The notes under the pieces: generated by a model
What the model saw: the letters and a program-made list of their open reading frames with translations, nothing else
What the model was told of the DNA's origin: nothing
Database searches by the model: none
Shown: positions 13,699 to 15,884 of the stretch, piece by piece
Layout of the letters: each line of letters begins with the position of its first letter
Position numbering within the stretch: position 1 is the stretch's first letter
Translations under genes and position numbers: made by a program
DNA from: CAZQVN01 sp964596775
GTDB taxonomy: Bacteria > Eisenbacteria > RBG-16-71-46 > JABDJR01 > JAWXBZ01
Assembly (NCBI GenBank): GCA_964596775.1
Contig: CAZQVN010000072.1
Coordinates: 1 to 15,884 of the forward strand
Reading direction: 5' to 3'
DNA length: 15,884 nucleotides

Positions 13699-13709
13699 CG
13701 CGTCCGCGG
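13685..13709 (+). other. Hairpin at the BMC-T/BMC-H junction with the stop codon in its loop
   Basis: CCGCGGA (13685-13691) pairs with TCCGCGG (13703-13709). After a bulged T, CGC/GCG (13693-13695, 13700-13702) extends the stem to 10 bp. The loop TGAC contains the BMC-T stop TGA. A weakly structured A-run and the strong AAGGAG site of BMC-H follow. It may act in 5'-end protection or mRNA processing. Confidence 0.5.
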
Positions 13710-13732
13710 ACAACTGAAAAAAGGAGAACGCA

Positions 13733-14041
13733 ATGACCGACGCACTGGGGATGATCGAAACACGGGGTTTCTCCGCGATGGTGGAAGCGGCGGACGCCAT
13801 GGTGAAGGCGGCGAAGGTGGAACTCGTCGGCTACGAAAAGATCGGCGGCGGATACGTGACCGCGGTGGTCCGCGGCGACGTGGCCGCGGTCAAGGCGGCG
13901 GTGGAAGCCGGAGCCCGCGGCGCCGAGCGCGTCGGTGAAGTGATCGCGGTTCATGTGATCGCCCGCCCGCATTCGAACGTGGACATGCACCTCCCGCTCG
14001 GACGGGCCAAGGAAGCCAAGGCCCAGGCCGGCCGCGACTAG
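13733..14041 (+). CDS. BMC-H hexameric shell protein
   Basis: This is a 102-residue single-domain BMC protein, the expected main facet tile. It opens with ALGMIETRGF (4-13), the family hallmark. The pore loop is KIGGG (36-40), followed by VRGDVAAVKAAVEAG, and it ends in VIARPH plus a short Lys/Ala tail. Hexamers pack edge to edge, and the small Gly pore lets polar metabolites pass. It has the best ribosome site of the operon, AAGGAG 6 nt before ATG 13733, behind an A-run and a hairpin. This fits its role as the most abundant shell protein. No second BMC-H is seen in the window. The conserved motifs leave little doubt. Confidence 0.97.
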   Translation: MTDALGMIETRGFSAMVEAADAMVKAAKVELVGYEKIGGGYVTAVVRGDVAAVKAAVEAGARGAERVGEVIAVHVIARPHSNVDMHLPLGRAKEAKAQAGRD

Positions 14042-14046
14042 AACGG

Positions 14047-14340
14047 ATGGTACTGGCCCGCGTCACCGGAACGGTCGTGGCTTCGCGGAAGGAACCCCTG
14101 GCCTCCGGCTGGAAGCTCCTGCTCGTGCAGCCGCTGGACGCCGACGGCAGCGACCGCGGCGGCCCCGTCGTGGCCGTCGACGACGTGGGGGCGGGGGAGT
14201 CGGAGGTGGTGCTCCTCGCTTCGGGGAGCTCCGCCCGCCAGACGGACGGCACGGACAAGCGCCCCTGTGATGCCGTGATCATGGCCATCGTCGACACGTA
14301 CGACGTGATGGGGGAAACCCGTTACCGGAAAGGCAGCTGA
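14047..14340 (+). CDS. BMC-P pentameric vertex protein (EutN/CcmL family), copy 1
   Basis: This 97-residue EutN/CcmL-family protein caps the shell vertices as pentamers. The N-terminal strand VLARVTGTVVASRKEP, KLLLVQPLD (23-31), VVAVDDVGAG (41-50) and VLLASGSSAR (55-64) are typical. DAVIMAIVDTYD (75-86) is the C-terminal strand of the fold. It starts 5 nt after the BMC-H stop with no clear ribosome site of its own, so coupling to BMC-H translation is likely and would keep it scarce, as vertices require. Its TGA overlaps the aldehyde dehydrogenase ATG by one base. A second member of the family begins at 15782. Confidence 0.93.
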   Translation: MVLARVTGTVVASRKEPLASGWKLLLVQPLDADGSDRGGPVVAVDDVGAGESEVVLLASGSSARQTDGTDKRPCDAVIMAIVDTYDVMGETRYRKGS

Positions 14341-15782
14341 TGAGTCACACTTCGGATATGGACGTTCAGAAACTGGCCCGCGAGGTGCTGAAGCAGCTCG
14401 CGGGATCGCAGGGCGCGGCGCCCGCGGCGGGATCCCCGGCCGGCGGATCGGCCGGGCGGTCCGGCTGCTTCGACACGATTGACGAGGCCGTGGCCGCGGC
14501 CGGGGCGGCCCAGCGCGAGTTCGTGGCGCTGTCCATGGACCGGCGGAACGCTATCATTGCCCACATCCGCCAGAAGATGCGCGAGAACGCGGAAGCGCTG
14601 GCCTGGATGGCCCACTCGGAAACGGGGCTCGGGCGGTACGAGGACAAGATCCAGAAGAACCTACTCGTCACCAACAAGACGCCCGGCACGGAAGTTCTCG
14701 TGCCGCGCGCCGAATCCGGCGACCACGGCCTGCTGCTCGAGGAGCGCGCGGCGTTCGGCGTCATTGCGGCGATCACGCCGACGACGAACCCCACGTCGAC
14801 GATCATCTGCAACACGATCGGCATGCTGGCGGCCGGCAACTCCGTCGTGTTCAACGTGCACCCGAACGCAAAAAAGACGTCGATCCACAACATCCATCTC
14901 ATCAACGAGGCGATCACCGGAGCGGGCGGTCCGAAGAACGTGGTCACCACCGTGGCCGAACCCACCGTGGAGAGCGCAGGGGCGCTGATGAAGCATCCGG
15001 GCGTGCGCATCCTCGTGGTCACCGGCGGCGCCGGCGTGGTCAAGGCGGCGATGATGTCCGGCAAGCGCGCCATCTGCGCCGGACCGGGCAATCCGCCGGT
15101 GGTCGTCGACGACACGGCGGTCATCGAGAAGGCCGGACGCGACATCGTGCGCGGGGCGTCCTTCGACAACAACGTGATCTGCACCGACGAGAAGGAAGTG
15201 TTCGTGGTGGCCTCGGTGGCCGAAAAGCTGAAGAAGACGATGGCCGCCGCCGGCGGGTACGAGCTCAAGCCGTGGCAGTCGGAGCGGCTGATGAAGACGA
15301 TCTTCCGCGAGGTGCGTGAGCCGGGCAAGCCCGGCGTCATCAACACCGAGTTCATCGGCAAGAACGCATCGGTCATCCTCGGGGCCATGGGCGTCAACGC
15401 CCCGTCCGACATCCGCCTCCTGTTCATGGAGGTGGAAAGGGAGCATCCGCTCGTCTGGACGGAGCAGATGATGCCGGTGCTCCCGATCGTCCGGGTCAAG
15501 GACGCGGACGAAGGGATCGACATGGCCCTGAAGGCCGAACACCGCTTCGGTCACACCGCCTCGATGCACTCGCTGAACATCGCGATGCTGTCCCGCATGG
15601 CCCGGGAGATCAACACGTCGATCTACGTCAAGAACGGCCCGAACCTGGCCGGCCTCGGCTTCGGCGGCGAGGGATACACGTCGTTCACGATCGCAAGCCC
15701 GACCGGCGAGGGGATGACCGGTCCGCTGGCGTTCTCGCGGTTCCGTCGCTGCACGCTCGTGGATCACTTCCGGATCGTCTGA
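14340..15782 (+). CDS. CoA-acylating aldehyde dehydrogenase (PduP/EutE type) with encapsulation peptide
   Basis: This 480-residue BMC core enzyme converts an aldehyde, NAD+ and CoA to acyl-CoA and NADH. Residues 7-22 form an amphipathic encapsulation-peptide-like helix (MDVQKLAREVLKQLAG), followed by a Gly/Ala/Pro/Ser linker to about 42. The dehydrogenase domain has TPTTNP (146-151), VFNVHP (170-175), VTGGAGVVKAA (227-237), AGPGNPP (247-253) and catalytic Cys281 in NNVICTDEK. All of these are typical of PduP/EutE rather than of hydrolytic dehydrogenases. Acetaldehyde from DeoC is the likely substrate. It follows BMC-P copy 1 with a TGATG overlap and itself overlaps BMC-P copy 2 in the same way. 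NAD and CoA must be recycled inside the shell; the enzymes for that (PduL-type phosphotransacylase, alcohol or lactate dehydrogenase) are expected beyond the window. Confidence 0.95.
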   Translation: MSHTSDMDVQKLAREVLKQLAGSQGAAPAAGSPAGGSAGRSGCFDTIDEAVAAAGAAQREFVALSMDRRNAIIAHIRQKMRENAEALAWMAHSETGLGRYEDKIQKNLLVTNKTPGTEVLVPRAESGDHGLLLEERAAFGVIAAITPTTNPTSTIICNTIGMLAAGNSVVFNVHPNAKKTSIHNIHLINEAITGAGGPKNVVTTVAEPTVESAGALMKHPGVRILVVTGGAGVVKAAMMSGKRAICAGPGNPPVVVDDTAVIEKAGRDIVRGASFDNNVICTDEKEVFVVASVAEKLKKTMAAAGGYELKPWQSERLMKTIFREVREPGKPGVINTEFIGKNASVILGAMGVNAPSDIRLLFMEVEREHPLVWTEQMMPVLPIVRVKDADEGIDMALKAEHRFGHTASMHSLNIAMLSRMAREINTSIYVKNGPNLAGLGFGGEGYTSFTIASPTGEGMTGPLAFSRFRRCTLVDHFRIV

Positions 15783-15884
15783 TGCTGACCGGGCGGGTGA
15801 TCGGACGGGTCGTGGCCACGATCAAGTCGAAGGGGCTGGAGGGGGTCCGGCTTCTCCTCGTCCAGCCGGTGGACAACGACCTCA
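15782..15884 (+). CDS. BMC-P pentameric vertex protein (EutN/CcmL family), copy 2, cut by the window end
   Basis: Only the first 34 codons are present. They read MLTGRVIGRVVATIKSKGLE, then GVRLLLVQPVDNDL, which matches the EutN/CcmL N terminus (strand, basic turn, LLLVQP). The ATG overlaps the aldehyde dehydrogenase TGA by one base. It differs enough from copy 1 (about half of the aligned residues) to be a true paralog, as many BMC loci hold two or three vertex proteins. Confidence 0.88.
   Translation, partial: MLTGRVIGRVVATIKSKGLEGVRLLLVQPVDNDL

Noticed and set aside
1..15884. CRISPR arrays, insertion sequences, phage genes
   Set aside because: No regularly spaced repeats, no transposase or integrase motifs and no terminal inverted repeats were seen on either strand.

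Overview
The window is high-GC DNA from a bacterium with an outer membrane: it encodes a predicted outer-membrane barrel protein, a lipobox lipoprotein and a secreted M1 peptidase. I cannot name a phylum from the sequence. The partial tRNA-Arg encodes its own CCA end. UGA is an ordinary stop here, because several TGA codons overlap the start of the next gene.

Left part (1-1902, + strand): the 3' two thirds of tRNA-Arg(CCT), then a promoter-like TATAAT. Next comes an outer-membrane barrel gene interrupted by an in-frame TGA right after its signal peptide, overlapping a lipoprotein with two carboxypeptidase-regulatory-like repeats. A strong hairpin closes this unit against the converging iron operon.

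Iron and redox part (1941-11335): a minus-strand operon feoB - small Cys-rich protein - DtxR-family regulator with a FeoA-like C-terminal domain, joined by two 4-nt ATGA overlaps. Divergent from feoB lies msrA (methionine sulfoxide reductase A), with an inverted repeat between them that could be a metal-regulator operator. A minus-strand PLP-dependent serine/threonine dehydratase or racemase is divergent from a large secreted M1 aminopeptidase. A second iron unit follows: a short DtxR-like regulator with an extra C-terminal cysteine cluster, preceded by three helically phased AGTTA repeats, and an FTR1-type iron permease. A small one-helix membrane protein of unknown function follows.

Right part (11418-15884, + strand): the start of a bacterial microcompartment (BMC) operon. 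The order is RpiB/LacAB-like sugar-phosphate isomerase, DeoC aldolase, BMC-T, BMC-H and BMC-P shell proteins, CoA-acylating aldehyde dehydrogenase, and the start of a second BMC-P cut by the window end. All three enzymes have an amphipathic N-terminal helix plus linker that looks like an encapsulation peptide. The set fits a sugar-phosphate-utilising compartment: a (deoxy)sugar phosphate is cleaved by DeoC to glyceraldehyde 3-phosphate and acetaldehyde, and the aldehyde is oxidised to acyl-CoA inside the shell. The most unusual point is a ferredoxin-like CxxCxxCxxxC motif in the N-terminal extension of the DeoC. Others are an Asp in place of the usual catalytic Cys in the RpiB-like enzyme, and hairpins at two junctions around the shell genes.
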